Origin: ATZT02 sp038124905
Lineage (GTDB): Bacteria > Actinomycetota > Actinomycetes > S36-B12 > UBA5976
Assembly (NCBI GenBank): GCA_038124905.1
Contig: JAYPCW010000030.1
Location: 1 to 14,258 of the forward strand
Direction: 5' to 3'
Length of the DNA: 14,258 nt
In this document: in pieces, positions 7,118 through 13,988 of the stretch
Layout of the letters: every line of letters starts with the position of its first letter
Numbering within the stretch: position 1 is the first letter of the stretch
Notes under the pieces: generated by a model
Database searches by the model: none
Seen by the model: the letters and a program-made list of their open reading frames with translations, nothing else
What the model was told of the DNA's origin: nothing
Made by a program: the position numbers and the translations under genes

Positions 7118-7276
7118 ATGACTAAATGGGAATACATCACAGTACCGGTATTAGTTCATGCAACCAAACAAATTTTAGATAACTGGGGCTCAGAGGGCTG
7201 GGAGTTAGTGCAGATCATTCCAGGAATGAATCCAGAAAATTTAGTTGCATACTTTAAGCGACCAATCGAGGGTTAA
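7118..7276 (+). CDS. DUF4177 domain-containing small protein
   Basis: A 52-residue protein beginning MTKWEYITVPVLVH, with NWGSEGWELVQI and a C-terminal VAYFKRP. This is the DUF4177 pattern, in which a Trp-Glu-Tyr strand and a GWELV strand form a small beta-sheet domain. The function is unknown. It begins 10 bases after whiB and overlaps ridA by one base (TAATG), so translation of ridA is probably coupled to it. A similarly short gene (Rv3678A) sits beside the RidA-like gene in M. tuberculosis (from memory), which supports this being a real conserved gene. There is no Shine-Dalgarno upstream, so the transcript may begin at the ATG. Confidence 0.85.
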   Translation: MTKWEYITVPVLVHATKQILDNWGSEGWELVQIIPGMNPENLVAYFKRPIEG

Positions 7277-7734
7277 TGAGCAAGATAGAAGAAAAATTAA
7301 ATTCTTTAGGAATTCAATTACCAGAGCCAGCAAAACCACTTGCTGCTTATATTCCAGCAAAGCAAACAGGAAACTTAGTTTTTACTGCCGGGCAATTGCC
7401 ACTTGTTGAAGGCAACTTAGTTGCGACTGGTTTATTAGGTAGAGATATTGATGTCGAGGATGCTAAGGCTGCCGCACAAATTTGCGTGGTAAATGCGCTT
7501 TCAGCAGTGAAGGGTGTAATTGGAGATTTAGACAAAATTAAGCAAGTAGTTCGTGTTGTTGGTTATGTGGCTAGCACGCAAGAATTTACTCAGCAACCAG
7601 CCGTGATTAACGGAGCAAGCGAATTACTACTTGAAGTTTTTGGCGATGCAGGTCGACATGCACGAAGCGCGGTTGGCGTTGCAGTACTTCCATTAAATGC
7701 AGCAGTTGAAGTCGAACTAACTGTCGAGATTTAA
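7276..7734 (+). CDS. RidA family protein (YjgF/YER057c/UK114)
   Basis: A 152-residue member of the Rid superfamily, trimeric cytoplasmic proteins. The best-known members hydrolyse reactive enamines and imines made by PLP enzymes. Family features include GNLVFTAGQLPL near residue 31, a central DLDKIKQVVRVVGYVAS strand-helix segment, and the C-terminal GRHARSAVGVAVLPLNAAVEVELTVEI. The Arg of HARSAV matches the substrate-carboxylate Arg of RidA. The C-terminal acid differs from the canonical RidA arrangement, so imine deaminase activity is uncertain. At about 150 residues it is longer than E. coli RidA (about 128), as usual for this actinobacterial subgroup. GAGGG (7268-7272) upstream and a one-base overlap with the DUF4177 gene indicate coupled translation. 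Only one base separates its stop from the opposing crp stop. Confidence 0.9.
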   Translation: MSKIEEKLNSLGIQLPEPAKPLAAYIPAKQTGNLVFTAGQLPLVEGNLVATGLLGRDIDVEDAKAAAQICVVNALSAVKGVIGDLDKIKQVVRVVGYVASTQEFTQQPAVINGASELLLEVFGDAGRHARSAVGVAVLPLNAAVEVELTVEI

Positions 7735-7735
7735 A

Positions 7736-8410
7736 TTAACCAGCGCGGCGGCTAAGTCGTTCTGTCTCCACCAAGAGAACTGCTCTTGGTTCAAGTTTTA
7801 CCCAACCTCTTTGAGCAAACTCTGCTAATGCTTTATTAACAGTTTCGCGAGAAGCACCGACTAATTGGGCGAGCTCTTCTTGAGTCATATCGTGAGCGAC
7901 ATAAAGACCATCGTCTCGGCGACTTCCAAACTTTTCGCTTAATTCAAGTAGCGCTTTGGCTACTCGACCAGGAACATCTGAAAAGACTAAGTCCGCTAGA
8001 GCGTCATTGGTCCTTCTTAAGCGCTGGGCTAGTGATTTAAGGAGTTCTTGAGATACCCCAGGCCTTCCGCTTAACCAAGGGCCGAGGTCTTCATGGCCAA
8101 GTCCTAAAACTTTGGAATCAACAATTGCGGTGGCGGTTGCAGTACGTGGCCCTGGATCAAAAAGCGATAGTTCACCGAACATTTCACCTGGCCCCAGCAC
8201 TGCTAAAAGGCTCTCACGACCATCAGATGAAGCGGTGCCGAGTTTTATCTTTCCTTCAACAATTACGTAAAGATGTTCTCCTGGGTCTCCCTCCACAAAA
8301 AGCTCATCGCCACGAGAAATCTTTATCTCAACCATGGTTGCACGAAGTGCACTGGCGGCTTCATCATCTAATGCGACAAAGAGTGGAGCTTGTCGAAGGA
8401 TCTCTTCCAT
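7736..8410 (-). CDS. crp: CRP/FNR-family cAMP-responsive regulator (GlxR/Crp type)
   Basis: A 224-residue CRP-type regulator. The N-terminal cyclic-nucleotide domain carries FGELSLFDPGPRTATATA (78-95), in which E80, R89 and T90 occupy the positions that hold cAMP in CRP. A long dimer helix follows (about 112-142), then a winged-helix DNA-binding domain with recognition helix ASRETVNKALAEF (186-198). The FDPGPRT signature is typical of the actinobacterial GlxR/CrpMt group, which controls carbon metabolism genes including acetate use. The acs gene lies about 2.5 kb away and is a plausible target, but I saw no TGTGA-N6-TCACA site before it. The ATG has AAGGTG (8415-8420) four bases upstream. It is divergent from nth and convergent with ridA. 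Confidence 0.93.
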   Translation of the reverse strand: MEEILRQAPLFVALDDEAASALRATMVEIKISRGDELFVEGDPGEHLYVIVEGKIKLGTASSDGRESLLAVLGPGEMFGELSLFDPGPRTATATAIVDSKVLGLGHEDLGPWLSGRPGVSQELLKSLAQRLRRTNDALADLVFSDVPGRVAKALLELSEKFGSRRDDGLYVAHDMTQEELAQLVGASRETVNKALAEFAQRGWVKLEPRAVLLVETERLSRRAG

Positions 8411-8470
8411 TTTTCACCTTTTTTAGCGTGTAACTGCGGCCAAGTTTATCAGCGAAGTAGTCTTGTTTCT
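8411..8470. promoter_or_regulatory. Divergent promoter region (crp / nth) with possible leaderless -10
   Basis: These 60 bases separate the two divergent starts. On the plus strand TAGTCT (8458-8463) fits TANNNT and ends exactly seven bases before the nth ATG at 8471, which has no Shine-Dalgarno. This is consistent with a leaderless nth transcript. The minus side holds the crp ribosome-binding site. No -35 is evident for either gene. Confidence 0.35.
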
Positions 8471-9223
8471 ATGCCGGTAAAAAGTTCTAAGCAAAATCTT
8501 GGTAAAAAACCGATTAATTTTAAGAGTGAGACTTTCCAAGACAAGCAAAAAAGGGCGATGGATATTTATCGGCGGCTAAAAAAACTTTACCCAAATGCTC
8601 ACTGTGAACTTAATTTTAAAAATCCGCTTCAGCTCTTAGTAGCAACCATTTTGGCAGCACAATGTACCGATAAGCGAGTAAATAAAGTAACGCCAGCTTT
8701 GTTTAAAAAGTATAAAAATGCCGAGCAATTTGCTTCAGCTAATCGTAAAGAGCTAGAAGAGTTGATTCAGTCAACAGGCTTTTATCGAAACAAAGCTACG
8801 AGTATTTTGAATATGTCTCAAAAAGTTTGTAATGAATACGGTGGTCAGATCCCTGATGAGATGGATGTGTTGGTTAAGTTACCTGGGGTTGGCAGAAAAA
8901 CCGCAAATGTACTTTTGGGTGAAGCTTTTGGTAAGCCTGGAATAACGGTTGATACTCACTTTGGAAGATTAAGTAGAAGATTTGGTTGGACCAAACAGAC
9001 AGATCCGGTAAAGGTTGAATTTGAAATTGCGGAGTTAATAAAGCCAAAATATTGGACGGAGCTTTCGCAATTGATTATTTGGCACGGAAGAAGACGCTGT
9101 CATGCCAGAAAACCCGCTTGTGGTGCTTGTTCACTGGCAGAATTGTGCCCGTCTTTTGGTGAAGGTCCAACTGACAAAATAACTGCAGAAAAACTAGTGA
9201 AACCGGATTCTGATTTTCAATGA
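8471..9223 (+). CDS. nth: Endonuclease III (DNA glycosylase/AP lyase)
   Basis: A 250-residue base-excision repair enzyme that removes oxidised pyrimidines and nicks the abasic site. The helix-hairpin-helix LPGVGRKTANVLLG carries catalytic K143, and ITVDTHFGR carries catalytic D161. The 18-residue spacing matches E. coli K120/D138. The 4Fe-4S cluster motif is intact near the C-terminus (C-x6-C-x2-C-x5-C within CHARKPACGACSLAELC). The open frame extends upstream to an ATG at 8390, but that would overlap the 5' end of crp and add an unconserved tail, so I chose the ATG at 8471. About 30 Lys/Ser-rich residues still precede the conserved domain. marP overlaps the stop by ATGA. Confidence 0.94.
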   Translation: MPVKSSKQNLGKKPINFKSETFQDKQKRAMDIYRRLKKLYPNAHCELNFKNPLQLLVATILAAQCTDKRVNKVTPALFKKYKNAEQFASANRKELEELIQSTGFYRNKATSILNMSQKVCNEYGGQIPDEMDVLVKLPGVGRKTANVLLGEAFGKPGITVDTHFGRLSRRFGWTKQTDPVKVEFEIAELIKPKYWTELSQLIIWHGRRRCHARKPACGACSLAELCPSFGEGPTDKITAEKLVKPDSDFQ

Positions 9224-10416
9224 GCATATTTGATATCGGCGTAATTGCCGCAGGAATTTTATTTGGGTGGAGTGGATTTCGAAGAGGTTTAATTAGAACT
9301 GTTTTTGGAGTTATCGGATTAGTAGTTGGCGCTAGCTTTACGATTACGTTTTTACCAAGAATTTTAGAATATTTTGAAATTACAGACTTACCTTTTAGAC
9401 CGTATTCCGGTTTATCAATCGTGATATTTGGTGCGAGCTTAGGTGCATTTATTTTTGGAAAAGTTGCTGGCTTACTTCGGGGTGCTTTGTTTATCTTTCC
9501 ATTTTTAAGATTTTTTGATGCGCTAGCTGGATTATTGGTTGCTATAGCTGCAGTCATGGTGGCAACTTGGACTTTAGCCAGTGCGATTTTGGATGTAAGA
9601 AGCGAAACACTTGCCCGTCAAGTCGAGCAATCGATTATTTATCAAATTCTTGATGAAAACATGCCGGAGCAACTAAAACGATTCCCAGAATTTTTACAAG
9701 GTGCAATTAATGCCTCGCCACTTCCGGGAGTTTTCTCTAATTTGATGCAAGCGGTGGACACCGCAGCTCCAGAAGTAACACCGATCCCCACGCCTGACTT
9801 AGTGCTTACGGCAACTAAATCAGTAGTAAAAATTGATGGAATAGCTGAAAGTTGTAACGCGGCAATGACTGGAACCGGTTTTTTGGTCGGGCCAGAGCGA
9901 GTAGTAACTAATGCGCACGTCGTAGCAGGGGTTGATGAGCCATTCGTTTCATTTGACCAAGGTGAAAGTTCTTACCAAGGTCGAGTAGTTGCAATTGATC
10001 GTGAGATTGATGCAGCTGTGTTGTATGTGCCAGGTTTAATCGGAAAACCTTTATCTTTTATTGGGCCAGTTGAAATAAATGATTCAAGTTTTATTGCTGG
10101 ATTTCCAGGGGGAAGAGGTTTGAGTGTAAGTAACGCGGTAATTGCAGCAAATTTTTCTGCCAGCGGAAAAGATATTGATAATCAAGGTGAAGTAATTCGA
10201 GAGGTTATTGTTTTTGGTGGGAAGGTACGTTCCGGCAACTCTGGTGGGCCGTTATTGAGCACTGATGGGCAAGTTTATGGAGTAATTTTTGCTGCTGATG
10301 CAGTTCATGAAAACACGGGTTACGCACTTGCTCCAAGTGAAGTTGCACCGATGATTAGCCAAGCTGCAACAAAAGTTGATTCAGTAGATACTGGCGGGTG
10401 CGCAGCTGTTGATTAA
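9220..10416 (+). CDS. MarP-like periplasmic serine protease with CvpA-type membrane domain
   Basis: A 398-residue protein. Residues 1 to about 170 form a CvpA-like domain with about four membrane helices. The rest is a chymotrypsin-fold protease outside the membrane. The catalytic triad is H233 (TNAHVV), D264 (EIDAAVLYV) and S341 (GNSGGPLL). C212 just before the protease domain and C394 near the C-terminus match the disulfide pair of M. tuberculosis MarP (Rv3671c). As I recall its numbering, the triad is H235/D264/S343 and the disulfide C214-C395. MarP supports acid and oxidative-stress survival by processing envelope proteins, and a similar envelope-stress role is inferred here. The gene overlaps nth by ATGA and has no Shine-Dalgarno, so it is translationally coupled. 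Its stop shares TTAA with the convergent holin-like gene. Confidence 0.93.
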   Translation: MSIFDIGVIAAGILFGWSGFRRGLIRTVFGVIGLVVGASFTITFLPRILEYFEITDLPFRPYSGLSIVIFGASLGAFIFGKVAGLLRGALFIFPFLRFFDALAGLLVAIAAVMVATWTLASAILDVRSETLARQVEQSIIYQILDENMPEQLKRFPEFLQGAINASPLPGVFSNLMQAVDTAAPEVTPIPTPDLVLTATKSVVKIDGIAESCNAAMTGTGFLVGPERVVTNAHVVAGVDEPFVSFDQGESSYQGRVVAIDREIDAAVLYVPGLIGKPLSFIGPVEINDSSFIAGFPGGRGLSVSNAVIAANFSASGKDIDNQGEVIREVIVFGGKVRSGNSGGPLLSTDGQVYGVIFAADAVHENTGYALAPSEVAPMISQAATKVDSVDTGGCAAVD

Positions 10417-10874
10417 CTTAAGTCTTTAAATTTCTCGACAGTTGGTGGTAGTTCATCATCTTCTGAACGTACAAATTCTTGTTCTGGTCGTTTGATATTT
10501 TCTCTTAAGTAATCTCTAGTTTCGCGGGCTAGTCTACTAGCTTCCTTTGTGCCCTTCATTTTTTTGAAAGATTTCGTTCCGATTACCGAAAGAATTAATG
10601 CTAACACCACCATAAATACAGCAACTAGTAAAAATGCTGCCCAAGTTGGCAATCCCAGGGCAGCCAAGCCAAATGCGGCAGCAATTAGCAAAAACAGTAA
10701 TGCGACATTAATCAATAAAAACGCCACAATAAATAAAGCGCTACCAGCAGTAAATTTCTTAAATGAATCTACTAAGCCCTCTTTTGCCAGCTGGATTTCT
10801 TTTTGAATAATCGTGGCAAGATCGTCAATGGATTGCAGAATTAATTGACGAATTGATTTTTCTTCGTTAGCCAA
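10413..10874 (-). CDS. Phage-holin-like (DUF1469/Holin_E) membrane protein
   Basis: A 153-residue protein. An N-terminal amphipathic helix (ESKxIRQLILQSI...ATIIQKEIQLAKE) is followed by two hydrophobic helices (about 43-72 and 76-98) and a charged C-terminal tail with TREASRLARET-like helices. This is the actinobacterial chromosomal 'phage holin family' pattern. The name reflects similarity only, and there is no prophage context. The function is unknown. The start is TTG (10872-10874), with AAGGA five bases upstream that overlaps the acs stop codon, so it is probably co-translated with acs. The gap to acs is eight bases. Confidence 0.82.
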   Translation of the reverse strand: MANEEKSIRQLILQSIDDLATIIQKEIQLAKEGLVDSFKKFTAGSALFIVAFLLINVALLFLLIAAAFGLAALGLPTWAAFLLVAVFMVVLALILSVIGTKSFKKMKGTKEASRLARETRDYLRENIKRPEQEFVRSEDDELPPTVEKFKDLS

Positions 10875-10882
10875 ATTAATCC

Positions 10883-12832
10883 TTAATCTTCGCTTCCGCT
10901 GGTCATTCCTTGACTGATTAAATTCATGACAGTTGGGTCAGCCAAAGTTGTGACATCACCTAGTGTGCGATTTTCAGCAACATCACGTAGCAATCTTCTC
11001 ATGATTTTTCCAGAGCGGGTTTTTGGTACTTCTGCAACGATCAAGATCTTCTTAGGTTTGGCAATGGCACCAATTTCTTTTGCTACGTGATCGCGCAGCT
11101 CTTTGACAGTATCGGGGCCTTCGGTAGCGCCTTGGCGCAAAATTACGAAGGCAACGATGGCTTGACCTGTCATTTCATCGGAAGCTCCAACAACGGCAGC
11201 TTCTGCCACCATCGGGTGTGAAACCAAAGCACTTTCTACTTCAGTAGTTGAGATGCGGTGTCCAGAAACATTCATCACGTCATCTACGCGACCTAAGACC
11301 CAAATGGCTCCGTCGTTGTCTAACTTTGCCCCATCACCGGCAAAGTAAACACCTGAATATTGAGACCAATAAGTTTCTTTGTATCGCTCATCATCGCCCC
11401 AAACTCCGCGCAGCATGCTGGGCCAAGGTTCGCGCAAAGTTAAGTAACCACCCTTGCCATTGCCTAGGACTTCACCTTTGTCATTAACAATTCCAGCAGA
11501 AATTCCAGGTAGCGGCTTCATGGCTGAACCTGGCTTTGCTTCGGTGATTCCAGGTAGCGGCGAAATCATGATTGCGCCGGTTTCGGTTTGCCACCAAGTA
11601 TCAACGATTGGGGTTTTGTTTGACCCAATAACTTCGCGATACCAAATCCAAGCCTCTGGGTTAATTGGTTCACCAACCGAACCGAGCAAGCGCAAACTTG
11701 ATAAATCATGTTTGGCCGGTAAATCGTCGCCCCACTTCATGAAAGTTCTAATTGCTGTTGGAGCGGTATAGAGAATTGAAACTTTGTATTTTTCAACTAG
11801 CTCCCACCAACGTGCTTTATGTGGAGTGTCCGGGGTTCCTTCATAAATTAACTGTGAAGCGCGATTTGCTAAGGGTCCGTAAACCACATAAGAGTGACCA
11901 GTAATCCAGCCCACATCTGCGGTGCACCAATAAATATCAGAGTCGGGTTTTAGATCGAAAACATTAAAGTGGGTGTAGGTAGCTTGGGTTAGGTAACCGC
12001 CAGAGGTATGCAAAATTCCTTTTGGTTTTCCAGTTGTTCCAGAAGTGTAAAGAATAAATAGTGGTGTTTCGCTATCAAAAAATTCTGGAGTATGCGAAGT
12101 TGATTGCTTATCAACTAAGTCATGCCACCAAATATCTTTTTCACCAAACTCAACTTCGTTTCCGCAACGCTTAACAACCAAAACATTTTCTACCGTTGGT
12201 GATTTTTGAACGGCTTCGTCTACTGCTGGCTTTAGCGCAAAGGCACTACCGCGGCGGTAACCGCCATCAGCTGTAATTACTAATTTGGCACTTGCGTCTT
12301 CGATACGACTGCGTAATGCTTCAGCACTAAAACCGCCAAACACCACTGAGTGAATGGCGCCGATTCGTGCGCAAGCCAACATGGCAATAGTTGCCTCTGG
12401 GATCATCGGCAAATAAATTGCAACTCGATCACCTTTTTTAATTCCTAATTCAATCAAGGCATTCGCCGCTTTAGAAACTTCATCTTTTAATTGTGAATAG
12501 GTAATTGTGCGTGTATCTCCAGGCTCACCCTCAAAATAAATAGCGATCTGATCTCCATGGCCTGATTCAACATGGCGATCTACACAGTTATAAGAAACAT
12601 TTAGTTCTCCACCAACAAACCATTTAGCAAATGGAGCGTTTGACCAATCTAGAGTTTGATTCCACTTTTTGTGCCAAGTAAGACGCTCAGCTTGCATCTC
12701 CCAGAACTTAAGGCGATCTTTTTGCGCTAATTCATAGAGTTCAGGTTGCGCGTTAGCTTGGGCGGCAAAATCACTACTTGGTGGGTAGAGGCGACTTTCG
12801 GTCATTAAGTTTTCGAGTGATTCGCTATTCAT
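10883..12832 (-). CDS. acsA: Acetyl-CoA synthetase (AMP-forming)
   Basis: A 649-residue adenylate-forming enzyme that converts acetate, ATP and CoA to acetyl-CoA, AMP and pyrophosphate through acetyl-AMP in the cytoplasm. The ATP-binding loop TSGTTGKPKG is at 263-272. WWQTETG and the hinge segment YFAGDGAKLDNDG...GRVDDVMNVSG follow. The catalytic lysine is K609 within RSGKIMRR, the residue that protein acetyltransferases modify to shut off the enzyme in other bacteria. Length and all core motifs are standard. The ATG has GAGGAG (12838-12843) upstream. The 5' region holds two short palindromes and two DnaA-box-like sites, so regulation there is possible. A holin-like gene follows eight bases downstream. 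Confidence 0.97.
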   Translation of the reverse strand: MNSESLENLMTESRLYPPSSDFAAQANAQPELYELAQKDRLKFWEMQAERLTWHKKWNQTLDWSNAPFAKWFVGGELNVSYNCVDRHVESGHGDQIAIYFEGEPGDTRTITYSQLKDEVSKAANALIELGIKKGDRVAIYLPMIPEATIAMLACARIGAIHSVVFGGFSAEALRSRIEDASAKLVITADGGYRRGSAFALKPAVDEAVQKSPTVENVLVVKRCGNEVEFGEKDIWWHDLVDKQSTSHTPEFFDSETPLFILYTSGTTGKPKGILHTSGGYLTQATYTHFNVFDLKPDSDIYWCTADVGWITGHSYVVYGPLANRASQLIYEGTPDTPHKARWWELVEKYKVSILYTAPTAIRTFMKWGDDLPAKHDLSSLRLLGSVGEPINPEAWIWYREVIGSNKTPIVDTWWQTETGAIMISPLPGITEAKPGSAMKPLPGISAGIVNDKGEVLGNGKGGYLTLREPWPSMLRGVWGDDERYKETYWSQYSGVYFAGDGAKLDNDGAIWVLGRVDDVMNVSGHRISTTEVESALVSHPMVAEAAVVGASDEMTGQAIVAFVILRQGATEGPDTVKELRDHVAKEIGAIAKPKKILIVAEVPKTRSGKIMRRLLRDVAENRTLGDVTTLADPTVMNLISQGMTSGSED

Positions 12833-12846
12833 CGCTTCTCCTCATC

Positions 12847-12861
12847 TGGGTTTAAAACCCA
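12847..12861. repeat. 15-base palindrome upstream of acs
   Basis: TGGGTTTAAAACCCA has 7-base arms that pair perfectly around a single central base. Its acs-proximal end lies 14 bases from the acs start codon, just upstream of the ribosome-binding site. It could be an operator for a dimeric regulator or a small hairpin in the acs 5' leader. No known regulator is recognised. Confidence 0.45.
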
Positions 12862-12894
12862 ATTCCATCAGGTGGCCACCAGCCTAAGCAACCC

Positions 12895-12939
12895 TTATCC
12901 GCAAAGGGAATTCTGCATAGGCCGATTGGGTTATCCACA
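12895..12939 (+). promoter_or_regulatory. Pair of DnaA-box-like 9-mers
   Basis: TTATCCACA (12931-12939) is an exact DnaA box. TTATCCGCA (12895-12903) differs at one position and has the same orientation, 36 bases apart. They lie in the acs-ssd intergenic region. With only one exact copy and no AT-rich unwinding region this is not an origin. Control of ssd or acs by DnaA is possible but unproven. Confidence 0.35.
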
Positions 12940-13007
12940 GAAATCTCAGCGCTCTTGCTAAGCGCCTGCCATTTTTTGCATGCTGAGGGCTCATAAAAGG
13001 AGATTTA

Positions 13008-13988
13008 ATGCCACAGGTTTTGATTTCAATTAATGACCCAAAACTAAAAAGCGAAGTATCTGGCTTGATAGACGCTGCCGCACTCTCACAAACCATCGAG
13101 CCGCGGCAAGCCGACTTAGCAATTTATGAATTAGGAAAAGTTTTGCCTTTCAAATCTAAGACTCCCTTTGTGCTGGTAACTGATTCATCACCGAGTGCTG
13201 AAAATTACAAAGTTGCAATCAGACAGGGTGCTAGTGATTTATTGGAATTACCAAAAGAATCTGCTGGATTATTGCAAAAGTTAAGTGATTTAGAAAATAA
13301 AAAACAAACTAGAGCTAAAGCTATTGCAATAATTTCGGGCTCTGGTGGAGCTGGTGCTTCAACTGTTGCGGCAATGGCGGCCTGGGGATTAAAAAGAAAA
13401 TTTCAAACGGTTTTAGTTGATCTTAATCCGCAAGCGGGTGGGATTGATGTTTTATTTGGTCAAGAGAGAAACGCCGCTTCACGGTGGAAGGATTTTGAAA
13501 ATTCACACGGCGATATTCCAGTTAAAACATTTCAAAATGAGTTAATTTCAATCGAAGGATTGAGTTTAATAAGTCACAGCAGAGAGTACTCGCCCACTAA
13601 CACCAAATTAAATAAAAAAGTTTTTAGTTCACTGCTGCAAGCTTTTGATTTAGCAATAATTGATACAGATATAGAAAACATCAGCGAATTAAATTTTCAA
13701 GAGGTGATTGTAGTTTGCACCAATACCGTTAGATCGGTAGCTGCATGTTTATGGAGAATTGCTGAAATTAGAAACCAAGGTTATAGCCCTAAGTTAGTGG
13801 TACGAGAAGTACCGGGTGGCGATGTCACACCTGAACAAATTTCACAAAATTTAAAAGTTGATTTATTTTCGGTAATCCAAACAGAAGTTCAATTACAAAA
13901 AGACATGGACCGGGGTAATTTTACTAATTCAAGAATAAAAAGTTTTAAAACTATTTCGCAAGCTTTTGAAAAGTTATTTGCTCAATGA
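13008..13988 (+). CDS. ssd: Ssd-type (TadZ/CpaE-like) MinD/ParA superfamily ATPase
   Basis: A 326-residue protein. Residues 1 to about 95 look like a degenerate response-regulator-like domain. A MinD/ParA-type P-loop domain follows, with a deviant Walker A GSGGAGAST (111-119) and then VLVDLNPQAGGIDVLFG (135-151). The lysines expected in a ParA/MinD P-loop (KGGxGKT/S) are replaced, as is usual in the actinobacterial Ssd and TadZ groups. Ssd proteins are linked to septum-site regulation in mycobacteria, while TadZ homologues localise the Flp/Tad pilus machine to the cell pole. Overlap with tadA by ATGA argues for the pilus role here. The ATG has a near-perfect AAGGAG (12997-13002) five bases upstream. 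ATP hydrolysis may be weak or absent. Confidence 0.88.
   Translation: MPQVLISINDPKLKSEVSGLIDAAALSQTIEPRQADLAIYELGKVLPFKSKTPFVLVTDSSPSAENYKVAIRQGASDLLELPKESAGLLQKLSDLENKKQTRAKAIAIISGSGGAGASTVAAMAAWGLKRKFQTVLVDLNPQAGGIDVLFGQERNAASRWKDFENSHGDIPVKTFQNELISIEGLSLISHSREYSPTNTKLNKKVFSSLLQAFDLAIIDTDIENISELNFQEVIVVCTNTVRSVAACLWRIAEIRNQGYSPKLVVREVPGGDVTPEQISQNLKVDLFSVIQTEVQLQKDMDRGNFTNSRIKSFKTISQAFEKLFAQ

Larger units (their letters stand above)
12833..13007. promoter_or_regulatory. Divergent control region between acs and ssd
   Basis: At 175 bases this is the longest non-coding stretch in the window and separates divergent acs and ssd. It holds the acs ribosome-binding site, a 15-base odd palindrome at 12847-12861, GGTGGCCACC at 12871-12880, TTATCCGCA at 12895-12903, TTATCCACA at 12931-12939, and AAGGAG (12997-13002) before ssd. 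No classic CRP site (TGTGA-N6-TCACA) and no confident -35/-10 pair were found. Confidence 0.5.

Noticed and set aside
8390..8470. N-terminal extension of Nth starting at ATG 8390
   Set aside because: It overlaps the crp coding start, crosses the divergent intergenic region and has no resemblance to Nth. The ATG at 8471 is preferred.
10413..10874. Holin-like gene as a sign of a prophage
   Set aside because: The protein is a chromosomal actinobacterial family member coupled to acs, and no other phage gene is present.
12944..12965. Hairpin GCGCT-N7-AGCGC before ssd as a terminator or riboswitch
   Set aside because: The stem is only five base pairs with no T-run, and no known riboswitch pattern is present.
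12833..13007. Replication origin suggested by DnaA-box-like sequences
   Set aside because: There is only one exact box and one near match, with no AT-rich unwinding region and no dnaA or dnaN nearby.
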